64,000 nucleotides of DNA from DTU064 sp045588245. GTDB taxonomy: Bacteria > Bacillota > Clostridia > Oscillospirales > CAG-272. Shown piece by piece: positions 50,255 through 58,372 of this stretch. The DNA lies in NCBI GenBank assembly GCA_045588245.1, contig JAZNDW010000041.1, positions 1 to 64,000 of the forward strand, given 5' to 3'. The notes beneath the pieces were generated by a model, which was given only the letters and a program-made list of their open reading frames with translations, did not search any database and had not been told where the DNA came from. Both the position numbers and the translations under genes were made by a program. Position 1 is the stretch's first letter; every line of letters begins with the position of its first letter.

Positions 50255-51439
50255 ATGAAAAAATACCTTTTTACGTCGGAGTCCGTTACGGAAGGACATC
50301 CCGATAAGATCTGTGACCAGATTTCAGATGCGATCCTTGACGAAATGCTTCGTTTGGATCCTATGTCCCGCGCAGCAGTTGAAACGTCCTGCACGACGGG
50401 TTTTGTTATGGTAATGGGCGAGGTTACTACCTCCGCTTACGTTGACATTCAGGCTGTTGTCCGCAACGTTGTCCGCGAGATCGGATACGACAGAGCAAAG
50501 TACGGCTTTGACTGCGACACCTGCGCCGTTATCAGCTCCATTCACGAGCAGAGCGCGGACATCGCGCTCGGCGTTGATAAATCCGCCGAAGCAAAATCGG
50601 GCGAGCTGACGGATAAGTATGACACGGGTGCCGGCGACCAGGGCATGATGTTCGGTTACGCCTGCAACGAAACTCCCGAATATATGCCGCTTGCGATCAG
50701 CCTTTCGCATAAGCTTTCAAAGCGTCTTGCCAAAGTCAGAAAGAACGGCACGATCCCCTATCTTCGTCCCGACGGAAAATCGCAGGTAACGGTTGAATAC
50801 GAAGACGACAAGCCGAAGCGCATTGATACGATCGTTATTTCCACACAGCATTCTCCCGAAGCGGAGATCGACGAGATCCGCCGTGATGTGATAAAGCACG
50901 TTATCACGCCGACTATCGATGTTGACATGATGGACGAAAACACAAAGATATTCGTTAACCCCACGGGCCGCTTCGTTATCGGCGGACCTAACGGCGACTC
51001 GGGACTCACGGGCAGAAAGATCATCGTTGACACATACGGCGGATACGCACGTCACGGCGGCGGTGCTTTCTCCGGCAAGGACCCCACAAAGGTTGACCGT
51101 TCCGCGGCTTACGCGGCGCGTTATATTGCGAAGAACATCGTTGCGGCAGGACTCGCCGATAAATGCGAGATCGAGATCGCTTACGCGATCGGCGTTGCAC
51201 GTCCCGTTTCCGTTATGATCGAAACGTTCGGTACGGCAAAGGTAGACGAGGACGCGCTTTCCGCGTACGTTTTTGAGCACGTTGACCTTCGCCCTGCGGC
51301 GATCATCGAAAAGTTCCGTCTGCGCCGTCCGATCTATCGCTATCTTGCGGCATACGGACACATGGGACGCGAGGATCTCGCCGCTCCGTGGGAAGAGCTT
51401 GACCTTGCGGAGGAGCTTTCCCGGGTATTCGGCAAATAA
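50255..51439 (+). CDS. metK: S-adenosylmethionine synthetase
   Basis: 394 residues, full length. It joins methionine and ATP to make SAM. Landmarks are FTSESVTEGHPDKICDQISD, GAGDQGMMFGYA and GGAFSGKDPTKVDRSAAY. Control is by the SAM-I riboswitch in its leader, a product-feedback loop. GGAGAG precedes the ATG and an intrinsic terminator follows. Confidence 0.98.
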   Translation: MKKYLFTSESVTEGHPDKICDQISDAILDEMLRLDPMSRAAVETSCTTGFVMVMGEVTTSAYVDIQAVVRNVVREIGYDRAKYGFDCDTCAVISSIHEQSADIALGVDKSAEAKSGELTDKYDTGAGDQGMMFGYACNETPEYMPLAISLSHKLSKRLAKVRKNGTIPYLRPDGKSQVTVEYEDDKPKRIDTIVISTQHSPEAEIDEIRRDVIKHVITPTIDVDMMDENTKIFVNPTGRFVIGGPNGDSGLTGRKIIVDTYGGYARHGGGAFSGKDPTKVDRSAAYAARYIAKNIVAAGLADKCEIEIAYAIGVARPVSVMIETFGTAKVDEDALSAYVFEHVDLRPAAIIEKFRLRRPIYRYLAAYGHMGREDLAAPWEELDLAEELSRVFGK

Positions 51440-51458
51440 GTCATAAAAAAGTGTATTT

Positions 51459-51496
51459 AACGGGAGCAGTCGGGTTTGATGCGACGCTCCCGTTTT
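51459..51496 (+). terminator. Terminator between metK and recD2
   Basis: AACGGGAGC (51459-51467) pairs with GCTCCCGTT (51486-51494), with an inner GTCG/CGAC stem, followed by TT. Confidence 0.85.
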
Positions 51497-51522
51497 GAAA
51501 ATCGGAAAGGAGGGGTATGATT

Positions 51523-53790
51523 ATGGACGAGAAAAAAGAGCTCATTGCAATATCGGGTGTCGTTGAAGAGGTCATATATAAAAACGAAGAGAACGGCTAT
51601 ACCGTTTGCGATATAGAAGCCGATGACGGCGAATTTTTTACTGCTGTCGGAATCATGCCGTTTCTTTCGGAGGGCGAAGCCGTAAAGGTGTACGGAACGT
51701 GGGTTCTGCATCCGAGCTTCGGCCGTCAATTCTCCGTCGAGAGTGCGGAGGCGTGCCTACCTGCCGACGCGGCGGAGATACAGCGGTATCTTTCTTCGGG
51801 TGCCGTAAAAGGGATCGGTCCCGTTACGGCTCGCCGTATCGTTGAACGGTACGGTGAGGACACCTTTGACGTTATCGAGCATCATCCCGATTGGCTCACG
51901 GAGATAAGCGGTATCTCCAAGCGTAAAGCCGTGGAGATACAAACCTCATTTCTTGAGCATACAGGCTCGCGCAGCGTTATGATGTTCTGCCGCGACTATT
52001 TCGGGCCTGCCGTATCCATGCGGATATATAAAGCGTGGGGGGCTGCCGCCGTTGACATAATCAAGAAAAATCCGTATCGCCTGTGCGGCGAGATCGGAGG
52101 TGTCGGCTTTGCCAAAGCCGACGAGATCGCGCTGTCGCTCGGAGTTTTGCCGGACAGCCGCGAGCGCGTTGAGGGAGCCATCGTATATCTCTTCACCTAT
52201 AATGCGGGCGCAAACGGACACGTTTTTTTGCCATACGATAAGGTCATCGCAGGTACCGCAGAGCTGCTCGGAGTCGATACTGACAGCGTTCGTGCCGCAG
52301 TTGACAGAATGACGGCGTCAAAAAAGCTCTATCGTAAAAAAATCGTATACGGCACCGACAGATCGGTGACGATCGACGCCTGCTATCTTGACACGTATTA
52401 TAAAGCCGAACGCGACGTTGCGGCAGCACTTTGCCGTATCGACCGCTCCATTGCCGCCGTAACCATGGGGGATGCGGAACGGTTCATAAAAATGCTTGAA
52501 ATACGCGATAATATCGAATATGCAGCCGAACAGCGCCGCGCTATCACCGAGGCGCTTGTCGGCGGTGTCATGGTTCTGACGGGAAGCCCCGGTACGGGTA
52601 AAACGACGGTCGTACGCGCACTTATTGATATTTTCACGCGGCTTGGACTCGATGAGATCGAGCTTGCCGCGCCTACGGGCAGAGCTGCCAAGCGCATGGC
52701 GGAAGCAACGGGATGCGAAGCCCGAACGATCCACCGTATGCTTGAAATGGAGTATAACAACAGCGCGTATCCGCGCTTTACGAAAAACGAAACGAACAGG
52801 CTTACGGCGGACGTCGTGATCATTGACGAGTCGTCAATGATCGACGTCGTTTTGATGAAGGCGATGCTTGCCGCGATCAGACCGGGAACAAGACTCATAC
52901 TTATAGGTGATAGAAATCAGTTGCCCAGCGTCGGCGCCGGCAACGTCTTGTGGGATCTGATCGATTCGGGCGTCATCAGAACGGTACGTCTGACGGAGAT
53001 ATTCCGTCAGGCGAAGGAGAGCCTCATCATAACGAACGCATCGCGTGTTATTGACGGCGAATATCCCGATCTTTCCGACAAAAAGCATGACTTTTTCTTC
53101 ATGCCGCGGCACCGTGACGAAGCTGTCGCCGAAACGATAGTCGATCTTTGTTCGCACCGTTTACCGATGGCATACGGCGACAGTATCGTTGACGGTATAC
53201 AGGTCATCTCGCCGTCGCGCAGAGGTGCCGCAGGCACTGAGGCTCTGAATGCGGCGCTTCAGGAAAAACTGAATCCGCCCGATAAGAAAAAGCGCGAGCG
53301 CAAAGCGCATGAGCTCGTATTCCGAGAGGGTGACCGTGTCATGCAAACGAAGAATAACTATAAGCTTGAGTGGTACCGTGACGGTGCCGTCACGGTGACG
53401 GGAGAAGAAAAGCCCGACGGCATCGGCGTTTTCAACGGAGATATCGGCGTTATCGAAAAGATAGACACGGAGCGCGAAGAGGCGAAGATCCGCTTTGATG
53501 ACAGATACGTTTATTATGATTTTTCGCTGCTCGACGAGCTTGATCACGCATACGCGATTACGGTGCACAAAAGCCAGGGCAGTGAATACCCCGTCGTAAT
53601 AATGCCCGTTTACAACTGCGCGCCGCAGCTTATGACGCGCCACCTATTGTATACGGCGATCACAAGAGCGTCGAAGATGGTCATTCTTGTAGGGCGCGAG
53701 GACATCGTTTTGCGAATGGTGGAATGTGAACGCGAAGATTTCAAATATACGGGACTTTCGCAGATGTTGAGGGAAGAGTTTGATGCATAA
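51523..53790 (+). CDS. recD2: ATP-dependent RecD2-type SF1 helicase
   Basis: 755 residues from the ATG at 51523 (nine bases after GGAGG; an ATG two codons earlier is too close). The RecD2 N-terminal domains include helix-hairpin-helix pieces (GAVKGIGPVTARRIVERYG, ISGISKRKAVEI). The SF1B helicase core has Walker A GSPGTGKT (354-361), VVIIDESSMID and the C-terminal ITVHKSQGSEYPVVIMP. In organisms lacking RecBC it acts 5'-3' in DNA repair and replication restart. The end overlaps the ComF gene by 8 bases, so the two are coupled. Confidence 0.93.
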   Translation: MDEKKELIAISGVVEEVIYKNEENGYTVCDIEADDGEFFTAVGIMPFLSEGEAVKVYGTWVLHPSFGRQFSVESAEACLPADAAEIQRYLSSGAVKGIGPVTARRIVERYGEDTFDVIEHHPDWLTEISGISKRKAVEIQTSFLEHTGSRSVMMFCRDYFGPAVSMRIYKAWGAAAVDIIKKNPYRLCGEIGGVGFAKADEIALSLGVLPDSRERVEGAIVYLFTYNAGANGHVFLPYDKVIAGTAELLGVDTDSVRAAVDRMTASKKLYRKKIVYGTDRSVTIDACYLDTYYKAERDVAAALCRIDRSIAAVTMGDAERFIKMLEIRDNIEYAAEQRRAITEALVGGVMVLTGSPGTGKTTVVRALIDIFTRLGLDEIELAAPTGRAAKRMAEATGCEARTIHRMLEMEYNNSAYPRFTKNETNRLTADVVIIDESSMIDVVLMKAMLAAIRPGTRLILIGDRNQLPSVGAGNVLWDLIDSGVIRTVRLTEIFRQAKESLIITNASRVIDGEYPDLSDKKHDFFFMPRHRDEAVAETIVDLCSHRLPMAYGDSIVDGIQVISPSRRGAAGTEALNAALQEKLNPPDKKKRERKAHELVFREGDRVMQTKNNYKLEWYRDGAVTVTGEEKPDGIGVFNGDIGVIEKIDTEREEAKIRFDDRYVYYDFSLLDELDHAYAITVHKSQGSEYPVVIMPVYNCAPQLMTRHLLYTAITRASKMVILVGREDIVLRMVECEREDFKYTGLSQMLREEFDA

Positions 53791-54574
53791 CGAAACTAAA
53801 ACGGGAGCGTGGCGCCGCTTTTTGCGCACGGTGGGCGAGTTTCTTTTTCCGCCGCGTTGCATACGTTGCGGACAAACGTACAACCGACGCGACGGCGATG
53901 ACGCAAATCTGACGGCGACGTGCTTTTGCGATGAATGTGCGTCGGATTTTGTCTATTCGTGCAGAGCCGTCTGCGATGTGTGCGGTGAGCAATACTGTGT
54001 CTGCGAGTGTTCGGCGGAGGCGCTTCGCGCCGTTGGCGCAGACACCGTATATTCTTGCTTCCGATATGACAAAACTGATCGCAAAAGTGCCGCGTCCTCG
54101 CTGATATTCAAGCTAAAAAACGGTGCGTATGACCGTGAGGTCGAATTTTCGGCGCAGCTTTTGGCGATGAGGCTTGAAAAAGCGATACGGAGCACGGGAA
54201 TTGATATCTCGCGCTGTATCATCACAAACGCACCTCGTCGGTACCGTGCCGTGCGCGACAAAGGAGCTGACCACATGAAAAGGACGGCTCGCGCCGTGGC
54301 GGAGCGAATGGGGCTGCAGTATGCGTCGCTATTTGTCAATACGGCTGCCAAAGCGCAGAAAAGCCGCGACGCATATTCTCGTGCAGAAACGGCGAAAAAT
54401 GAAATAAACGTTCGTCGAAATGCGGCAGACGCCACAGTCGGTCGCTGTGTCATAATCATTGACGATATTATGACGAGCGGAGCGACGCTTGCTTCATGTG
54501 CAGAAAAGATCAGAGCCGCAGGCGCAGAAGATGTTGTTTTATGCGTGTTGGCGAAGGCGGGCGCACGTTTTTGA
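53783..54574 (+). CDS. ComF-family phosphoribosyltransferase-like protein
   Basis: 263 residues. N-terminal cysteine pairs (CIRC, CDEC, CDVC, CVCEC) form the double zinc ribbon of ComF. The C-terminal half is a type-I PRTase with the PRPP loop VIIIDDIMTSGATL. ComFC helps natural transformation in competent bacteria, but no other competence gene is present here. The start overlaps the recD2 end. I chose the ATG at 53783 over the TTG just before it. Confidence 0.88.
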   Translation: MHNETKTGAWRRFLRTVGEFLFPPRCIRCGQTYNRRDGDDANLTATCFCDECASDFVYSCRAVCDVCGEQYCVCECSAEALRAVGADTVYSCFRYDKTDRKSAASSLIFKLKNGAYDREVEFSAQLLAMRLEKAIRSTGIDISRCIITNAPRRYRAVRDKGADHMKRTARAVAERMGLQYASLFVNTAAKAQKSRDAYSRAETAKNEINVRRNAADATVGRCVIIIDDIMTSGATLASCAEKIRAAGAEDVVLCVLAKAGARF

Positions 54575-54624
54575 TCGAATGTGACAATAAAACCCAACAA
54601 TCCGAGTGTTGTCGGAAAATGGGC

Positions 54625-54653
54625 TTGCAATAGCGGCAGTAATAATGTATAAT
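54625..54653 (+). promoter_or_regulatory. Promoter of mreB
   Basis: TTGCAA (54625-54630), 17 bases, TATAAT (54648-54653), about 60 bases before the mreB ATG. Confidence 0.78.
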
Positions 54654-54712
54654 TATTATAATTAAATTGTATAAGTCTGCTTTTATATAGATTTTTCAGG
54701 GGATTATATTTA

Positions 54713-55744
54713 ATGTTCAGTAAAGATATAGGTATCGACCTCGGTACGGCAACGGTTCTTGTTTATGTTAAGGGCAAGGGCATCGTTGTAAAAGAGCCGT
54801 CCGTCGTTGCAATAGATAAAAATACAGACCGCATACTCAAAGTCGGACGCGAAGCACAGCAGATGCTCGGCAGAACACCGGGCAACATAATTGCGATACG
54901 TCCGCTTCGTGACGGTGTCATCAGCCAATATGAGATCACGCTTCGCATGATACAGCATTTTATCCGCCAGGCGAGCGGACCTGCCATTTTCAAGCCGCGC
55001 GTTATGATATGCGTGCCGTCGGGAATCACCGAGGTTGAGGAAAGAGCCGTTGTCGATGCGGCAACGCAGGCGGGTGCAAAGAAAACGTATCTTATCGAGG
55101 AGCCCGTTGCTGCCGCGATCGGCGCGGGGATCGACATTTCCGTTCCGAACGGTAACATGGTCGTCGATATCGGCGGCGGAACGACGGATATTGCTGTTAT
55201 CTCTCTCGGTGGTGTCGTCGTTTCCGAATCGATCAAGATCGCAGGAGATAAATTCGACGAAGCCATCATCAGATATGTAAGAAAAAAGTATGCCGTTCTC
55301 ATCGGCGAGCGTACCGCGGAGGACATCAAGATCGCTATCGGCTCCGTCTGGACGCGAGATGAACGCAAGTACATTGATGTTAAGGGACGCTGCTTGATCC
55401 AGGGCTTGCCAAAGATGATCCGCATTTGGTCGGACGAGATGATAGAGGCGCTTGACGAGCCTATCACGGCAATAGTTGAAGCCGTATGCTCCGTTATCGA
55501 ACGCACACCGCCCGAGCTCATCGGCGACATCGTTGCCAACGGTATCGTTATGACGGGTGGAGGAAGCCTTCTTTACGGACTCGATCATTTGATCGCAAAC
55601 GTAACGGGCATTCCAACGCGCATTGCAGATAAGGCGATATCTTGCGTCGCTTTGGGTACGGGTAAATCCCTCGATCACATCACGATGATCCCCGAAGGCG
55701 CGATCAATATATCGCGTACGCGCACAGAACAGTTTGGAGTATAA
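54713..55744 (+). CDS. mreB: Rod shape-determining protein MreB/Mbl
   Basis: 343 residues, an actin-like ATPase. It assembles membrane-bound filaments that guide side-wall synthesis in rods. Phosphate and adenosine motifs are DIGIDLGTATVLVYVKGKG, VVDIGGGTTDIAVISLGG and GIVMTGGGSLLYGLD. The mreC-mreD genes do not follow, so this may be an Mbl/MreBH-type paralogue. The leader is about 50 bases, and a strong terminator follows. Confidence 0.95.
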   Translation: MFSKDIGIDLGTATVLVYVKGKGIVVKEPSVVAIDKNTDRILKVGREAQQMLGRTPGNIIAIRPLRDGVISQYEITLRMIQHFIRQASGPAIFKPRVMICVPSGITEVEERAVVDAATQAGAKKTYLIEEPVAAAIGAGIDISVPNGNMVVDIGGGTTDIAVISLGGVVVSESIKIAGDKFDEAIIRYVRKKYAVLIGERTAEDIKIAIGSVWTRDERKYIDVKGRCLIQGLPKMIRIWSDEMIEALDEPITAIVEAVCSVIERTPPELIGDIVANGIVMTGGGSLLYGLDHLIANVTGIPTRIADKAISCVALGTGKSLDHITMIPEGAINISRTRTEQFGV

Positions 55745-55761
55745 ACAGAATTATAACAAAA

Positions 55762-55800
55762 AGGCAGTGTACTGCGGTACACTGCCTATATTCTTTTTTT
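55762..55800 (+). terminator. Intrinsic terminator of mreB
   Basis: AGGCAGTGTAC (55762-55772) pairs with GTACACTGCCT (55777-55787), followed after four bases by a long T-run. Confidence 0.9.
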
Positions 55801-55819
55801 AGCGACGAAGAGATGCTGC

Positions 55820-55848
55820 TTGACAATCACGGGACTGCGTGATATAAT
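55820..55848 (+). promoter_or_regulatory. Strong promoter of the DUF1836 gene
   Basis: TTGACA (55820-55825), 17 bases, TATAAT (55843-55848) with TGA extended -10. The leader to the ATG is about 110 bases and GC-rich, with no recognised riboswitch. Confidence 0.85.
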
Positions 55849-55965
55849 AATGTCACAGTATATAACGCACAACGTAACGCCGTGCGGTGACGCTGTACCG
55901 CGCCGCAGATTCAACGGCTTGCGTTCCTCGTTGAAATAAATACGAAAAACGAAAGGAGAAAAATT

Positions 55966-56550
55966 ATGTATCTTGCAATCAACGACGATAAAATTCCCGG
56001 TACCCTTATCTATAAACACGACATGGGCGGTTCCACAGGCCTTGATTTTTTACAGAAGATCTTTTTTTTGAAGGAAGGAATTGCGCTGTCACAGGTAAGA
56101 GATATAACGGGTGTCGACGGCTCCACCCTTCAGAATTGGGTCAAACGCGGCTGGATCTCCAATACGGTCAATAAGCTTTATCCGATCAACACGTTTGCGC
56201 GCATTATCATAATCAATATGCTCCGCGACACGATGCAGCTTTCAAAAATCACGTATCTGCTCTCCTACATCAACGGCAGCGTTGATGACAGAGCCGACGA
56301 TATTATCCCCGAATCCAAACTGTATGATTACATCTGCAGAATAACCGATAAACTGCTTGCAAACGAAAAGGGTTATGACAATGAAAGACTTCGCCGCCAT
56401 ATCGGCGAGTACGTTAACGACTCCGACCTGAATCCCGAGATTGCAGACGCAAAGGACCGCCTCATCTCCGCACTTGAGGTTATCATCACGACTCATTTTG
56501 CCTCGCTCATGTCTGCGCATGCGGACGAGCTTTACGAAAATCTCGTATAA
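55966..56550 (+). CDS. DUF1836 MerR-like regulator
   Basis: 194 residues. The central segment (LSQVRDITGVDGSTLQNWVKRGWISNTVNKLYP, read as helix-turn-helix plus wing) is the DUF1836 DNA-binding pattern related to MerR regulators. It is followed by a helical C-terminal part. Targets are unknown. AAAGGAGA precedes the ATG. It is a single-gene unit with a strong promoter and terminator. Confidence 0.82.
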   Translation: MYLAINDDKIPGTLIYKHDMGGSTGLDFLQKIFFLKEGIALSQVRDITGVDGSTLQNWVKRGWISNTVNKLYPINTFARIIIINMLRDTMQLSKITYLLSYINGSVDDRADDIIPESKLYDYICRITDKLLANEKGYDNERLRRHIGEYVNDSDLNPEIADAKDRLISALEVIITTHFASLMSAHADELYENLV

Positions 56551-56563
56551 AACTAAAAAAACA

Positions 56564-56589
56564 AAAAAGCCGACGTACGTCGGCTTTTT
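56564..56589 (+). terminator. Intrinsic terminator of the DUF1836 gene
   Basis: AAAAAGCCGAC pairs with GTCGGCTTTTT around the tetraloop GTAC. Confidence 0.92.
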
Positions 56590-56763
56590 GTTATGTTGAA
56601 AAATTTCATATTATCGAGTGCGGTTCAATGATTGAAGTTAAATATGAAATGATTTTTTCTCTGTCGTGTTTGTTTATGCAAAACTCAATCAATGAGCATA
56701 CCCGAAATAGCTTCTATATAAAACTTAGCTACATGCTTTTTGAAATCGGGATCACATTTCTTC

Positions 56764-57603
56764 TCAATGTATCTCCTCAACAGGCTCCTGGGAGCTGTCT
56801 TGGGAGCTGCTTTCGACGTCAATAAAGTAATTGCATTTGCCTTTGGTGATGTTTTTTATTTTATCAGCAGATGCCGAGAAAACGAAATAGCCTTTTTTGT
56901 ATTCAGCCTCTATTTCCAATAACTCCAACCATTTTAACTCTTTATCCACAGTGTTTGCCTTTTGCTCTTTTTGAATTTGGGACATATACTCCATAAGAGC
57001 TTCTGCTTTTTCTGCGCAACTGTTATATTCGTTTTCAAGTTCTGTATTAGGAGCTAACTTCAGTAGTCCTTCGATCTCTATCATCCGATTTGTGTAAACT
57101 TCGTATTCTGCCCACCATTCATCATAGGTCTTGCCATCATAAAGTCTGTCAACGTAGTCAGCGGCATAAACGTCGATCATATCAATAGCCTGAAGCTTGA
57201 CCGATATTTTTTCGTTACCGTAGGCTTTGGCTATGAGCTGTGATAATTCCGCGCTTATCGTTACGCCGTCGTTGTAGCTTTGTTCGCCTTGAATCGGGTC
57301 ATCGTGATTGGGATTGTTTGATTCGTTATTAACGTCGTTTTCTTGTGTATCGTCTGCGGTGTCGTCCGGCAAAGAGCCATGCAGTGTTTGCATAATCAAA
57401 GGTATGGAAAAACAAATTATGAATACCAAGCATAGTGATGCTACCAAAACAGACACTTGTTTATAAGTAAACATCTTTTTTTGATTGCCGGTATCATTAA
57501 CTTTTTTTACGGTCTTGTTTGCGGTTGTTGTGTAGGCAACGGCTTCATCGATATAGCTTTCGTTGATGCTGCCGAGTGCCGCTGAAAACTTTTTCGTAGT
57601 CAT
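56764..57603 (-). CDS. Membrane anti-sigma factor of the adjacent ECF sigma
   Basis: 279 residues, overlapping the sigma gene by 4 bases. The N-terminal cytoplasmic part (1-48) carries the ALGSINESYIDEA-type anti-sigma binding motif. One membrane helix (about 49-71) follows, then an Asp/Asn-rich linker and a helical extracytoplasmic sensor domain (about 115-279). It presumably holds the ECF factor inactive until an envelope signal arrives. The signal is unknown. Confidence 0.72.
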   Translation of the reverse strand: MTTKKFSAALGSINESYIDEAVAYTTTANKTVKKVNDTGNQKKMFTYKQVSVLVASLCLVFIICFSIPLIMQTLHGSLPDDTADDTQENDVNNESNNPNHDDPIQGEQSYNDGVTISAELSQLIAKAYGNEKISVKLQAIDMIDVYAADYVDRLYDGKTYDEWWAEYEVYTNRMIEIEGLLKLAPNTELENEYNSCAEKAEALMEYMSQIQKEQKANTVDKELKWLELLEIEAEYKKGYFVFSASADKIKNITKGKCNYFIDVESSSQDSSQEPVEEIH

Positions 57604-58157
57604 ATTAACACCTCTCTTTCCAATAGGTATTCACGTAGTTTTTTGCGGATTCTTGTAAGCCGCACCGAAACGTTCTTTTCCGTAAGCCCGACTTGCTTGG
57701 CGATGTCGGCATACGAATCGAAAAACCAATAACGGCGCAAAAAGATCACACGATTTTCCTTTGGGAGTGAATCAAGAAAGGATTCAATGATTCCCGTCAA
57801 TTCGCGCTCTGATATTTCTTCTTCAACGGTAGTTGAAGAAGAAAGGCAATCTTCAAGCTCTTCCATTGCGACGTCATATAAGCTGTTTCTTTTGGCGGCG
57901 GTGTTTTGCTCGTAGCGTTTGAGTGAAATGTTTCTTACGATCTTACAGACAAAAGCAAGCAAAGGATCGGGCTTGGCAGGCGGGATAGCATCCCACGTTC
58001 CTAAATAGGAATCGTTTACACATTCTTCAGCATCAAATCGATTGTTCAGAATTTTGAATGATAACGAGTGAAACACTTTGCCATACTTGCCGTCCAATTC
58101 TTCGATGGCTTGTTCAGACCGTTCAAAAAACAGTTCGATGATTCTTTCATCAGTCAT
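57600..58157 (-). CDS. ECF-type RNA polymerase sigma factor
   Basis: 185 residues with sigma region 2 (about 10-80, FDAEECVNDSYLGTWDAIPP) and region 4 (about 120-180, LPKENRVIFLRRYWFFDSYADIAKQ and a C-terminal helix-turn-helix). ECF factors redirect RNA polymerase to stress or envelope genes. It is cotranscribed with a membrane anti-sigma. AAAGGAGG lies before the ATG. A weak -10 (TATAAT on the minus strand at 58262-58267) and two direct repeats TGAATCAATT lie upstream. Confidence 0.88.
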   Translation of the reverse strand: MTDERIIELFFERSEQAIEELDGKYGKVFHSLSFKILNNRFDAEECVNDSYLGTWDAIPPAKPDPLLAFVCKIVRNISLKRYEQNTAAKRNSLYDVAMEELEDCLSSSTTVEEEISERELTGIIESFLDSLPKENRVIFLRRYWFFDSYADIAKQVGLTEKNVSVRLTRIRKKLREYLLEREVLI

Positions 58158-58254
58158 CTCTACGACCCTCCTTTCACCTATTTAACTACGGTTTTGCCAC
58201 CAAAAACTACAAGAAAGGGATATGTGTAATTAAATTGTGCAACAATTCGAAGAT

Positions 58255-58288
58255 TGAATCAATTATACGACTGCACGGTGAATCAATT
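58255..58288. repeat. Direct repeat TGAATCAATT upstream of the ECF sigma gene
   Basis: Two identical 10-base copies (58255-58264 and 58279-58288) sit around a minus-strand TATAAT. They might form part of an autoregulated promoter. Confidence 0.3.
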
Positions 58289-58317
58289 TTTCACTCCCCG
58301 AATGCAGCTGCAAAATT

Positions 58318-58348
58318 AAACGCAGCATCCGTTTTGGGTGCTGCGTTT
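58318..58348 (-). terminator. Terminator of the zinc-ribbon repeat protein
   Basis: A 13-bp stem (58318-58330 with 58336-58348, one G-T pair, loop GTTTT), then TTAATTTT on the minus strand. Confidence 0.8.
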
Positions 58349-58372
58349 GCTTGTTGAGGATATGTGCAATAT

